In this document: positions 1 to 10,538 of the stretch, piece by piece
Position numbering within the stretch: position 1 is the first letter of the stretch
Layout of the letters: each line of letters opens with the position of its first letter
Assembly (NCBI GenBank): GCA_964019425.1
Contig: OZ025800.1
Span: 631,501 to 695,500 of the forward strand
DNA length: 64,000 nt
Reading direction: 5' to 3'
Source of the DNA: Flectonema sp. DT1601
Lineage: Eukaryota > Euglenozoa > Diplonemea > Diplonemida > Diplonemidae
The notes under the pieces: generated by a model
Database searches by the model: none
The model's input: the letters and a program-made list of their open reading frames with translations, nothing else
Told to the model about the DNA's origin: nothing
Program-made: the position numbers and the translations under genes

Positions 1-3000
1 GTTTTTTTTTTTTTAAAAATGGTTTTTTTGTGTATTTTTCATTAGTTCATTTATTATTTTTGTTGTTTTTCTTTTAAATCCCCCCCATCACCACAAAAAA
101 AAAAAAAAAAAAAAAAGTATTAATTTACCCAGTGTTGTTCCTTAAATTAAGGTTTCTTGCAAATCCTGTTTTGAGACCCCAAAGAAATGTAGATTTTATT
201 TTTCCTATCTCTGATGGTTGTTTTTTTTTGATAGGTGGCAAGGCTAAATGAAACAATAAAAATTTCATTTGTTTTTTTTTCGATGGTGAAATTATTTCAC
301 ACTCTTAGTTTTCTTTATACTTGAGTTCTGGTACACATAAAAGTACAAACAGTATTCTCACTAAGTAAGTGACGTTCAGACTTCTATTCAATAGTGGAAG
401 GAATTTTTTTTTGTTTTGTTTTTTTTTTATTATATTCATCCCCTCCTTCCCTTTACATTTTCTTCATTAAATTCGAATCGTGTATCAATTATTGAACTGT
501 GGCAAAGTAACCCGCTCTGCAATCATCTTCCATTTGTGTTGGTGGTTGCTCTCTGTTGGTAGTCGCTCTAGGGAGTCAAGCTTGGATTTATTTCTAAGTT
601 GATGCTCGGTGAGCGATGCAAAATTATGTTTGTCCTAAGATTCACAAAAATTGTCTGGAAATATCTCCGACAACTTGCAAAGAGTAGCGAAACCGCTGTT
701 TACTGATGCGCGTTCTGACCTCTTCTCGTCCAGCCGTTGGGTTCTTCTGGTGTTGTCATGTCTAACCGCCTTTTTGCTCTCTGCTTTCCTAGACTGCTTT
801 CTTTGTTCGATCGTAAGCATCACCAAAAGTACAACAACCAAACTGGTGGTTATGCGTATGACGAACTACTGCAGTCAGTGTTCTGACCGCCTTTTTGACG
901 TTCTGACCACTCGCCAGCCCTCCGACGCACTACATCCGCTGAGTTTTCACACGTTCTGACTTCTCTACTTGACGTGGTTGACTGCTGGGATTGATCCCGC
1001 GGGAAAAAAGAAATAATGGAGCTGGTTCCCTATGCGATTGTTTTTCTTCTTTTTATTTTGTTCCGACATCGTCCGTTACTGGAACGAGTGTTTTGGAGGA
1101 ACAGAAAGTTTGTCTCCTCCAGAGAGACTGATAACCCCTCAGCTCACAGTTAGTTCTATTGGTCGTTTGTCTCTTCAGTTAGCTTTTCATGGCTCGACTT
1201 ACCTACCTTATTGTAAAAGTTTAAAACTATTTGTGGGTTTTTCGTTGTGGTATATTTTATTGCAACGATCTGCTGTGTTTGTCAGATTGGCTGAGATGAA
1301 CACTTTTTTGCTTTTACTTTTTGGTTCCACAGGTCGATGACACGCAAAAGCGACACCAATCCCACCAGCCTTATTTGGCAAACACTATCCCGTTCCTTGT
1401 TGGATAATATCTTTTGTCACCCTACTCTGACTTCCATAAGCACTGTGTAAGTGACCGCATCACTAGATTCTGACACCTGTGGTGTGAATGCATCGCTTGC
1501 ACATGCAGCGTTTTTCAATGTTTTTCGTGCTTTTCATCTGAAGGTGGTCAAGTATGGAATTCTTTACTTTATACAACAAAATTATAAAACACGAATGATG
1601 CTCTCTAAAGAGTACCATCAAAAAATAGGCAGTCTCATCTGGATGAGGCGGGCTTCTACTTTTTAGTAGAATCCTGCTTTCCAGTAATACACTATTCAAT
1701 TTCGCAACACAAAAAAAATAATAATAATTCAGAAGTCCCTATTTACTTTTCCCCAAAGAATAATTTTCGTTTTCTACTCTAAGCCAAGAGACGAACAAGC
1801 CACACCCTGGGAGAATGGGGTGGGTAGAAAAGATACATCGATTTCGTTTATTCAGAATTTGTCTCAGTTTGTATGCCTGTCTTCTGCGTTCTTTGCTTTG
1901 CTACCGATGATAGGTAGGCATTCGATTTTGTCTTCCGATGGCTATAAAGGCGTACACAATTTCCCTCCAGAAAGCACTTCCCTGGATTTACGTTAATTTC
2001 TGTTGTTATGATCATCCCCAGCAAAATGCATCTGTGCAGATGTTTAATCGGCAAGGCTAGCATACCTTTCTTGCAGCCCTTTTAAAAAATAGACCTCGCC
2101 CACCCAAGTAAATATGTTTCTGATGTTATGGACCCTTAAACTTTTATTTTCCCCCTTCTTTTTAAAATCCCTCCCTGAGTGATTAGTGTTATCACTACCT
2201 AAACTTTTTAGTCTTGTAGTCCGCAGGGTTTTATTTGTTATTATTCCCGGTGGAAAAGGTGCGTTTCATGTGAGAAAGCTTTAGGTCTGCAGACATGCAG
2301 TATATTGTTTATTGAGACGTGGAATCTTATGTATGTTTGTGCCTTTTTTTTCCCCGTCCCTTTCGCATTTACGGTCAGCCTCCTCTGTGGCCTGACAATC
2401 GTCTTTCGCACTCGTCACTATCTCTCCTAGTTTTATTTGTTATTTTGCTTCTCATGCTCGTTTCCTTTAAAAAGGAGAGGCCATGGGAAGTTTCACGACC
2501 GTATGTGATTCTGAGCTTTCGTAGTGTGACGATACCTACAAAACAAGACTGGCCAATGGATCTGGTGTCACGGTTGCTCATATTTGATTGAATAGTTAAC
2601 CTTCTTGTGAACCATGAACCAACAGGTGCAGCAGATGGATGTCAGTTAGTTTTTTGTTAATGACCGCTGTTGTTTTCCCGTCAGGAGTTTCTTTCTTTTT
2701 CGATTGTAATTAAAGTCTTGATTAAAAAAAAAAATATAAAAAAACTTACTTTGAGCAATTGTTTCTCTGTACATGTGTTGCAGTGACAGCCAGATGAATT
2801 CTTGCGTAACAATACAAAATTAATTCTCCAAAAAAAAAAAAAAAGATAAAAAGGCACTGTGAAAATCACTAAAGTAGGACTAGCGTAACCCGCGAGTGGT
2901 GTGTGAAATTAAATGTTCCACCAACTCCCTTAAATCCACCGTCACCATTATTTAACGAATTATGACCGAAGAGTGGTTTTCTGTTACTCATCCCCAACAT

Positions 3001-4796
3001 AGTGTTCGTTGTATTAATCCCCACTAATAATCATAGAGCTGATTAACGCCTTTCAAAACCCACCTAATAGTAATAATCTTTATTTCAAAACCCTCCCTAC
3101 CGTCGGAACACGCGCATCCCTTTTGTTACTAGTTAATTAGAAATGACGCTGTAAAGATAATTGTATTGTGTCGATTGGTCTTTGCAGAAAGCAAAACACG
3201 GTTGACAACATTTCTTTCTTGGATTCCTTTTGGAGTGAAGCCGCGTTGATTCAGTTGTCATCTTCTTCTTCTTTTCTTTGAACAAAACTTTCTCCAACAC
3301 TTTCGTGTTATTACCTCTAAAGGCGATATCCACTTAACGAATATGCAAAGGGAGTGTCCGGCTTTATTCTATTTTCTGTGTATGGAATCATCGCATGCAA
3401 CGATGCTCCTGATTACGATTCACTATTTTTTTTATGTTTCTCTGTTTCTTATTTCAAAAAAAGAAAATCTTGTCTCTTGATCAAAACAAGTAATTGTTAC
3501 ATTCAAAAAGGGGGGTGGGAATATATTGGTCTGTGGTTGGAATCGTATGAATAACTAGTTCTGTATTCTTTTGCAACCTTCAGACAAATATTTTGTGCAC
3601 AAACACATTCCCCCTTTGTTATTTTTCTCTTTTAGCTTTTTCAACCCTACTAGGTGCTTGAAGAGACGCATTTCAACTTGAGAATCTTGCAGGTACATGT
3701 TCCCTATTTTTTCGTCTCATACTGTCCGGCGTGCTCACCCCCCTCTGTTTTATTAGTTCACTGTTCATAATTAAAATCTGTTGTTTTTCACTTAAATACG
3801 TTATGGTAGAGCCAAACTCGTTCCCAGTATTCTCATCGTATCTCTTGTTGCCCCTCTTCTTCTTTTTTTTTCCCCTTCGCCCTATGGATGCTAATTGAAT
3901 AAGCCTTCCATACTACTCAACCAAGCAATGTCCGACTCTCGGAAAAAGTAATGTTGTCATTGTCATCATATATTGCACTCCTAAGTCATCAACGTACGCA
4001 TTAAGGCTGACCACTCCAGCTTGAATTGATGGCTTTTTTGTTTCAACAAGTTGGGTTAACCAAAATTATTATCAAAAGTCGCCTTTTTTTTTTGTTGGTA
4101 TGAGTTAAAAATAAGTCCTAAAAAGAATAAATAGGAAAGACCTTCGACCCGAACCGCAAGCACTGTTAGTTTGATACGTGGTACATGTTTCCTTCGTCCG
4201 AATCTTTTCCCCTCCCCTTTCTTCGCCTTGATAGTCAACTTTATTTTAAATGTGGATAGCTTCCTGACCCTTTCGCCTTCGACAGGTCAAAAACAGATGG
4301 CTTTCTTTTTTAAATTTAATTTCAGTGACAGGGATAAGTGATGCTACTAGGTTTCACTGGTCCCTTCTGGACCAGTGAAATGCGGTGAACCAGCACAACT
4401 TTTGCCTAACAGTTCACTGATGAGTGCCACGTGTCTCTGAGCTGATGGGTACCTTGTTTGCTTCATTCGCTTCAGTCTTTTCATTTTATTTGAATGTTCT
4501 ATCACCACAGAACTAACCTATTGCAAACAACCAACCCGTTTCTTAATTATTACTATTGCATATCTACGAAGAACGAAATACAGAAAGAAAAAAAAAGAAG
4601 AAAAAAGAAAGAAAACTTCTCACACAACATTGCCCTCATCCAGTCCCCCTTTCCTTACCTTCGAAGAGAGAGAAAAAAAAAAAAAAGGTTTGAAATTAAA
4701 AAATCTTCTCAACAATTAAGGATTGAAACTTTTTATGATTCAAACTACTTCCATCTCTTTAGCAGCGAAAAAAATATGTAAGAGCCAGGACTTGCC
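1..4796. other. AT-rich region without a recognisable gene
   Basis: No reading frame longer than about 100 codons here shows a recognisable family or convincing composition. The stretch is rich in T/A homopolymers, for example near 93-116, 411-430 and 4674-4686. It contains a perfect 12-bp hairpin at 4352-4380, described separately, and two small stem-loops near 1632-1670. The octamer TTCTGACC recurs loosely between about 713 and 960. I see no tRNA or rRNA signature. It may be intergenic or UTR sequence of a gene lying to the left. Confidence 0.5.
4352..4380. repeat. Perfect 12-bp inverted repeat (hairpin)
   Basis: The arm TTTCACTGGTCC (4352-4363) is followed by the 5-nt spacer CTTCT and the exact reverse complement (4369-4380). 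There is no T-run directly after it, so it is not an obvious Pol III terminator. It could be a stem of a non-coding RNA, a transposon end or a cruciform. Function unknown. Confidence 0.75.
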
Positions 4797-5471
4797 TGAA
4801 CAGGTTGGGGTTGCCGCGCTTCGAGGGGTAGACTAAGGGGAATGGTCCGAAGAAAGATTGTTTTTAATCTTAGCCCGAAACCAGTTTCCTTCGAGAATCC
4901 GCAGGTGGTGCAGGGCTAAACCGAGATGGGGAAGATAACCCGCACACCTTAAGCACCCACGGATGTTGAGATAACGTTTGTATGATGTTCATCTGGCTTG
5001 ACGAGATTAGCAAAGACAAGTACTCACGGATAGGTTGGGTTGCTCTTCAGGTTCTGTTAGTGTTCTCAGCCTCTGAAAGTTTTACTGAGTTCATGCAAAG
5101 AACGGTATGTGTGCAGGGCTGGGTCGCCTTACAGAGAACTGTCCTCTTACACGTCATTCCAACCGAATTTCAAAGTCAAGACACCTGCGAGTTACAGACA
5201 GCCTGGTCGCAAGCAACACTCCTGTTTCTGACCGGGTTATCTAACTCAGGCATGAGAGCTTTTTTAAGGCTACTTTGAATTATCAAGAGCGCAGTACTGT
5301 CCGAAGGGTTCCCGCGTGTCAAGATGCACTTGAGCAGAGAAGTTCCAGAAAGAAGATTACTTTTATCATTCAATATGTAGCCTGCCATGTTTTGGTCATT
5401 ATTGTATCTCAATGGATCAGTTTTCACAGAACATCGTTCTTTAGCAAGCCAAGTATCTATTTTAGCGGTAA
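4797..5471. other. Left edge of the repeat/transposon island
   Basis: Composition shifts abruptly here: homopolymers stop and GC rises, marking the start of the inserted-looking island that runs to about 12.2 kb. Short open frames at 4982-5278 and 5275-5592 have no recognisable family. Part of the second (about 5450-5480) resembles, in a different frame, the sequence upstream of the second LRR copy at 9655-9690. It may therefore be the damaged N-terminal part of the LRR gene that follows. Confidence 0.35.
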
Positions 5472-6605
5472 TTCTTCACCGTTTCAGATTATTTCTCAGC
5501 TCAATTATGTGATGTTACAAATATCCGTCTGCCTGGTCTTCAATACGTCACAGTTGTTGGTGATTATTTCCTCCAAGATTGCGAGTCACTGACATCCGTA
5601 GTCTTATCAAGTCTCAGCAATGTTTCAGCTGTTGGAAAGGGTTTTCTAAGAGGTTGTTCGTCCCTCACATCTCTGGACTTATCAAGTCTCAGCAATATTT
5701 CAGCTGTTGAAGACGATTTTCTGTTTGATTGTTCATCCCTCACAACTCTGGACTTATCAAGTCTCAGCAATATTTCTACTGTGGGAGGCTTTTTTCTAAG
5801 TAATTGTTCATCCCTCACATATCTGGACTTATCAAGTCTCAGCAATGTTTCAGCTGTTGGAAAGGGTTTTCTAAGAGGTTGTTCGTCCCTCACATCTCTG
5901 GACTTATCAAGTCTCAGCAATATTTCAGCTGTTGAAGACGATTTTCTGTTTGATTGTTCATCCCTCACAACTCTGGACTTATCAAGTCTCAGCAATATTT
6001 CTACTGTGGGAGGCTTTTTTCTAAGTAATTGTTCATCCCTCACATATCTGGACTTATCAAGTCTCAGCAATATTTCAACTGTTGGATACCATTTTCTATA
6101 TAATTGTGCATCCCTCACATCTCTGGACTTATCAAGTCTCAGCAATATTTCAACTGTTGGATACCATTTTCTATATAATTGTGCATCCCTCACATCTGTG
6201 GACTTATCAAGTCTCAGCAATATTTCAGCTGTTGAAGACGATTTTCTGTTTGATTGTTCATCCCTCACATCTCTGGACTTATCAAGTCTCAGCAATATTT
6301 CAGTTGTTAGAGACGATTTTCTAAGTGATTGTTCATCCCCCACATCTCTGGACTTATCAAGTCTCAGCAATATTTCAACTGTTGGATACCATTTTCTATA
6401 TAATTGTGCATCCCTCACATCTCTGGACTTATCAAGTCTCAGCAATCTTTCAACTGTGGGAGACGATTTTCTAAATAATTGTTCATCACTTACTTCCTTG
6501 GATTTAACCCTCGTGAATGTGGAATCCGTTGGAAGTAATTTCCTAAAAGGTTGCTCATCCATTAAGAGAGACAAACTGCATACGAGCATAGCGAATTTGA
6601 AATGA
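5472..6605 (+). pseudogene. BspA-like leucine-rich-repeat protein, 5' end damaged
   Basis: The frame stays open from 5472 to the stop at 6603-6605 and encodes about 13 tandem LRRs of 25 residues (75 bp) with consensus LDLSSLSNIS.VG..FL..CSSLTS. This is the LRR_5/BspA type, known from surface proteins of many protists and bacteria. The last repeats diverge and end in a cap-like tail (SNFLKGCSSIKRD...), so the C-terminus looks natural. There is no in-frame ATG before 5781, and a stop lies at 5469. The second copy at 9604-9866 keeps coding homology further upstream, so this copy has probably lost its N-terminus through a frame change near 5475, or takes its start from an upstream exon I cannot place. 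No signal peptide or membrane anchor is visible. The strand is opposite to the array from 13 kb on. Confidence 0.75.
5603..6052 (+). repeat. Exact 225-bp tandem duplication (3 LRR units x 2)
   Basis: By eye, block 5603-5827 is repeated without a mismatch at 5828-6052. Each block holds three 75-bp LRR units. Further units at 6071-6145, 6146-6220 and 6371-6445 are also near-identical. This points to very recent unequal exchange or slippage inside the LRR array. Confidence 0.9.
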
Positions 6606-6949
6606 CAAAATTGCGGGTTTGCGGGTTTGCGGGGAATCACTTTTTTAGGATCAGCCATAGTTCTGGTATGGAACTTTTGGGAGTAGAAAGTAAGATGAAG
6701 CAAGTTAAAGATATAACCTTGCAAAACTGGAATGTATACATGTACTAAAGGAAAAGACTTGATAACTCATTCTTTCAATTTTATCTGCAGATGCTTTCTT
6801 TATTCTTACCCATTAAGACAAAGAATAAATAACTAAGAATGGAATATTGATGAGATACTACTACTTACGAAGGGGTGAAGGTGTGACCAAGTAATGGCGG
6901 TCGGCCATGGCCCGGCCGGGGGTTTAGGGAGGGTGGGAATTTTAAATTA
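6606..6949. other. Spacer between LRR gene and piggyBac remnant
   Basis: There is no coding signal. It has a short GGGTTTGC triplication just after the LRR stop (6613-6632) and a GC-rich patch with nested palindromes (GGCCATGGCC, CCCGGCCGGG) at about 6902-6922. A G/A-rich stretch leads into the TTAA site at 6950. Confidence 0.5.
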
Positions 6950-7704
6950 TTAACCCTCTAATAAGAGGCTAAAAACCCTGTTTTTGAGAAAAATCGAAAA
7001 AATTGACAAAGGAGAAAAGGGGTGTGGGGAAAAATACAAAAAAATTACAGGGTGAAAGACACCCCCCCCGCGCATTGAAAAAAAACTGAGGTCAGCCCGC
7101 AAGGGGGCCAAAATAACTTGAGAAAATGCAACAACAGCCTAAAAAAACACTGTTACTTAGGACCCCCGGGTTCGCTTTGATTTTGGCAATGTTGTAGGAG
7201 TAGAGTGCTTCCGTTTCATGTTTTTCGGTGGGATATGATTGTGTGTAGCAAAGGTATGGTTGTTGCAAACAGGGGCTGAATACTTGTCAATATTTTCGTG
7301 ATATTGTTCGAAGCAGGGATCCATGCATAAGAAAACCTCGCTTTTTGAACAAGAAATCGATGACCTTACTTTTTTTGAGAACAAATTCGTGAACTGCAGT
7401 CCCCAAAAATACCGAATTTTCGTAGGTAGTGACATTTTGTGTGAGTTTGGTGTGTTCCGTGAACAATAAGTTGAGAACATGGCCTCTTTTTGAACTGAGC
7501 ATATGTCCCGACGTCTTTTTCAGACTTCTTTTGGAGGGTGAAAACATTGAAGATAGAAATCTCTAACAAGTAGTGAAAGACTTTCAGGGTCCAGCGTTTT
7601 GTCATCAGAGTTCTTCTTGCCTTCCCCCTGATACCGTCTACGAGGTCAACACCACCCATCAGTTTGTTGTACTGATGGATCTGTGCCAGTAAGTCGATAG
7701 TCAC
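6950..7704 (-). mobile_element. piggyBac-type DNA transposon remnant (3' half of transposase and terminus)
   Basis: Reading the minus strand, 7704-7366 encodes a segment with the piggyBac-family hallmark YNKLMGGVDLVD, followed by the usual basic stretch and the KVFHYLLEISIFNVF helix. A second frame (7480-7157) carries the cysteine-rich C-terminal zinc-binding region of that family (C...VFLCMDPCFEQYH). The two parts lie in different frames, so at least one frameshift is present and the gene is dead. The N-terminal two-thirds, with the first catalytic Asp residues, is absent. On the 3' side of the gene, TTAA at 6950-6953 is followed at once by CCCTCT, matching the TTAA-CCC... start of piggyBac inverted termini. 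The opposite terminus was not found, probably lost when the neighbouring element arrived. Confidence 0.75.
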
Positions 7705-7879
7705 TTTTTGATAGATTTCCTTATTTTAGTCCATCACGTGGCTGTCTCATAATCCGGCTACCACCACCCCCACGCAAGTCAAAGAAACGCCCCAACGCAA
7801 GTGCTGCCTCGGAACGTTGTTGTTTGATATTAGCGCCGTCAGGACAAATGCGAGACGGGAAACCTGCTGGATTGCATTT

Positions 7880-9600
7880 GGTAGAAACCCAGTTGAGCCT
7901 ATAAGTGCATTATAGTCTATTAAGATGATTCATAATGTAATTTACTTGTCTGTTGAGTGCCATGGAACGGACTGACATGCCCTTCTTTGTTGAGTATAAG
8001 GCAGTTTTATTATCCACGTAAATATCCAAATGTGATACTTTCGAGATCGATCGAAGCATGGAAGTAAGAGCAGTGGCCTCAAGGACGTTGATATGCTCAC
8101 TACTTTCCTTCTCAGTCCATCGTGCCCCCATCTCATAATTATGATCAAAGATCACAGCTCCCCAGCCCTTCATGGAAGCGTCGACGAAGATCATCCTAGA
8201 ATCATCATCATCATCTCTCTACATGTGCGTTCCGGGTTGTTAGTGCCTCCTTAGACCAATTTGAAATTCCATGCATAATCTCAGGTGCCGCCATATGTCC
8301 CATCGGCAACCTGGTTAGCTCAAACCACTCCCCTTGCTCATCCTGGGATGTGAAATATTTCCTAGAGCGCTCAGGTATGGAAACCTGGCGTAAAACCCTG
8401 TCTTCAAGTCCCATTGGGATGATGTCTCCCTCGTCACTTGAGAGAGGTACTGAGCAATGTGCTCCAAGGGAACCTTCGGCTTGTACCCGAGTTCGTGCAT
8501 CATCAAGTTGGCCTCCTTCGTCCACAAGATGAATCGCTGCCGTGTTCCAGTTATCCGTTCTTCAAGTATTGTAAAGGGTATTGATTCCAATATCCCGGGG
8601 CTGCTTGTTTGGGTTGCAACCCCTGCCTCTACTAGCCGGCGTGCATGCTGAGACTGCAGACAAGACTCCCTGTGACTCTTTTTATACTGATGGCTTTGGT
8701 GAGTACCTTGCCGACACGGGTTGAACGTAAGGTCCCATACCTCTTCAAACCTCCTGCGTGTCCCATCGGTCATCATCCGTTTTACCTCTTGAACGTCAAT
8801 GGTCCCCACTTCCTTTACGTGTAGAGGCGTCGCCCTCTCTTCCTCGGTTGAAGGGAGGCGAGTGGTCTTCGACTTCCGAGTGAAGTTCTGCATAAGTCTC
8901 CGCGCAGTTCTTGGAATTACAAACGTTGGGTTATGCGGCTTGTGTTCAGGGAGAGGGCCAGCGACCTGTCCGACCCTGCATATCTTAACGTCGTTTCTGA
9001 TATCTGCTGGTTTGCCGTTTCGTGTTTGGCTAGTCGACTTATGGGCATCAGCGGAATAACTAATCCTGTCTGTTTCTTCTCGAAAATGAACTTTATTGCA
9101 CCGCGTTTTATGCTGTGAGCACTGTAATTTTCCATGCGAGAATCCTTCTTCCAAAGTCCTGTGAGCTTTGCAGTGTTGACTTTTGTTAAACGATCGAAGA
9201 ATCCCAACCTCATGATGGCCCTGTATATCTCCTCCGTCCATCTTCCGGTGATTACCGCGAACCTTGAAGCCGTGTACGGGTTCTCCCTCTTTCCCTTCGG
9301 AATCTGGTTCCAGTCCACAATTACTGTTAAAGGGTCGCATTGAATGAAGCTTCTGGAGAGTCGCTCGTGAAAGATGCATTGCAGGTTGCAGCTGGGGTAC
9401 CGATGCTGACTTTCTTTCTTAAGCTTTCTCTTGCAGGATCGCTGTTTCGAGCAGGTAATCGACTGGTGTCGTATGGGGTGGAGGGCGGCTCGCTGTTGGA
9501 TGCATCGGTGGTGCGCTTGTTTGGATTGAATTTTTGACAGATTCTGCAAAGAGAGCGAAGGCATTCCTACGAGGAGAACGGGATCAGTACTCCCACATTC
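7880..9600 (-). mobile_element. Fossil tyrosine-recombinase (YR) retrotransposon, VIPER-like domain order
   Basis: On the minus strand three parts follow in order. First comes the C-terminal catalytic region of a tyrosine recombinase (about 9560-8920; HSIKRG motif and a later TLRYAG). Then comes part of a reverse transcriptase (about 8915-8210; RRFI.W-like N-terminal motif, D.KTGF, RLPMGHMAAP). Last is an RNase H domain (about 8195-7910; DASMKGWGAV, HINVLEATA, DNKTAL). YR upstream of RT-RH is the order described for kinetoplastid VIPER elements, whereas DIRS/Ngaro carry YR downstream. I see no gag-like part and no clear terminal repeats. The copy is broken, with several interruptions, and is clearly old. 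Boundaries are approximate. Confidence 0.7.
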
Positions 9601-9707
9601 GCTGTGGATGGCTGCCTTCAGTTTAACAACAGTGGGTGGTTCTCGGATGATGTTACGAACATTTCATTCAGCAACCCTGAACCCTCAGTCACGACCGTTT
9701 ATTTTTC

Positions 9708-9840
9708 ATTATGTGATGTTACAAATATCCGTCTGCCTGGTCTTCAATACGTCACAGTTGTTGGTGATTATTTCCTCCAAGATTGCGAGTCACTGGCATC
9801 CGTAGTCTTATCAGGTCTCAGCAATGTTTCAGCTGTTGGA
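9708..9840 (+). repeat. 133-bp direct repeat shared with 5504-5636
   Basis: The two copies differ at two positions by eye. Both encode the LRR N-terminal cap and the first repeat unit. Such near-identity within 4 kb, with mobile-element remnants in between, indicates a recent local duplication and a potential substrate for deletion by homologous recombination. Confidence 0.9.
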
Positions 9841-9842
9841 GA

Positions 9843-9866
9843 CGATTTTCTAAGTGAATGTTCATC
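9843..9866 (+). repeat. 24-bp direct repeat, left copy (partner 11954-11977)
   Basis: These 24 bases (starting CGATTTTCTAAG and ending GTTCATC) belong to the LRR coding sequence and recur exactly at 11954-11977. The 2,087 bp between the copies hold the Gln/Glu-rich fragment and the DDE transposase remnant. The pair could be a duplication created by an insertion into the LRR gene, or a second LRR scrap. Confidence 0.8.
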
Positions 9867-10538
9867 ACATGGGATCACGACACCTGCCTCCTCGCGGCGG
9901 TCCCGGACGACTTCGATAGGGGTCGACAAGACGGTGTCAAAGACAGGGGCGAGGACTGCACGGACAAGGAAGAACGCCGGCTGGCGAAACTCGAGAAGGA
10001 AAAACTCGAGTCGCTGGAAGAGAAGCAGCGGCTGGGGCAACAGAGAATGGCCATGGAGCAGCACCACCACCAGAAGGAAACCAACCTTCAAGGACAAGAA
10101 AAACGCCAACACCAACAACAAGAACTGCAAAGTCAGTACCACCAACAACAGCAAAGCCACCATCAGCTGAAGGAAACGGAAAGTCTCCAGAAGGAGCAAA
10201 ACCTACAGGCTCAACTCAAAGAGCAACATCAGCAGGAATTGGAGAAGCAATACCGCCAACAACAACAACAACTGGAAAGCCAGCAGCAGAAGAAGGACAC
10301 CGAGTCCGAACAGCAAACACATTTGACTCGGTCACAGCTACAGAAGGAAAAGGAATCTTCCAGACGGGGAAGGAACGGCTCCACCTCCAGCTGGGGTAAG
10401 CGCGAGAGAGAGGAGAAGAGCGAACTACGCGAGATGCTCCGAAATCTCCAACAACTAGGCGGATTGAGAGAAGAACTCAAGGAGGCAGCAGGAAACTGCG
10501 GGACGGGAAGCGAGAGATGCAAGAACGTTTCTTGCTAG
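9867..10538 (+). pseudogene. Gln/Glu/Lys-rich coiled-coil fragment
   Basis: An open frame (from ATG 9858, overlapping the LRR scrap in another frame, to the stop near 10538) encodes a strongly charged helix-forming sequence. After a short lead with VPDDFDRGRQDG it has long runs of E, K and Q (LEKEKLESLEEKQRLGQQRM, QQQQ runs, QKKDTESEQQ) and ends in SELREMLRNLQQLGGLREEL. GC content is far higher than in surrounding DNA. It has no start of its own and no similarity I can name. It may be a captured host-gene fragment or cargo of the adjacent element. Antisense frames are long only because of the CAR/GAR codon bias. Confidence 0.45.

Larger units (their letters stand above)
9604..9866 (+). pseudogene. 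Truncated second copy of the BspA-like LRR gene
   Basis: The frame starting at ATG 9604 reads into VTNIRLPGLQYVTVVGDYF and then one and a half LRR units, stopping abruptly at 9866 where unrelated sequence begins. Positions 9708-9840 match 5504-5636 of the first LRR gene with two mismatches. The upstream 100 bp keep coding similarity to the damaged N-terminal region of the first copy. It is a fragment of a paralogous gene, interrupted by the GC-rich segment that follows. Confidence 0.7.

Noticed and set aside
5564-6724. 386-codon minus-strand frame with repeated LLRLDKSRDVRDEQ-like units
   Set aside because: It is the exact antisense of the LRR array. The 75-bp period is a multiple of three, so the opposite strand also stays open. 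The peptide pattern has no independent support.
6920-6930. Telomere-like GGGTTTAGGG
   Set aside because: A single occurrence with no tandem array; it lies in a GC-rich patch next to a transposon end.
8350-9537. Several plus-strand frames of 60-86 codons
   Set aside because: They are antisense shadows of the fossil YR retroelement and show no independent coding character.
9768-10522. Minus-strand Leu/Ser/Cys-rich frames (runs of LLL, SSSFSFSS, CCCCW)
   Set aside because: Antisense translation of CAG/GAG/AAG-rich DNA; hydrophobic runs of this kind are typical artefacts.
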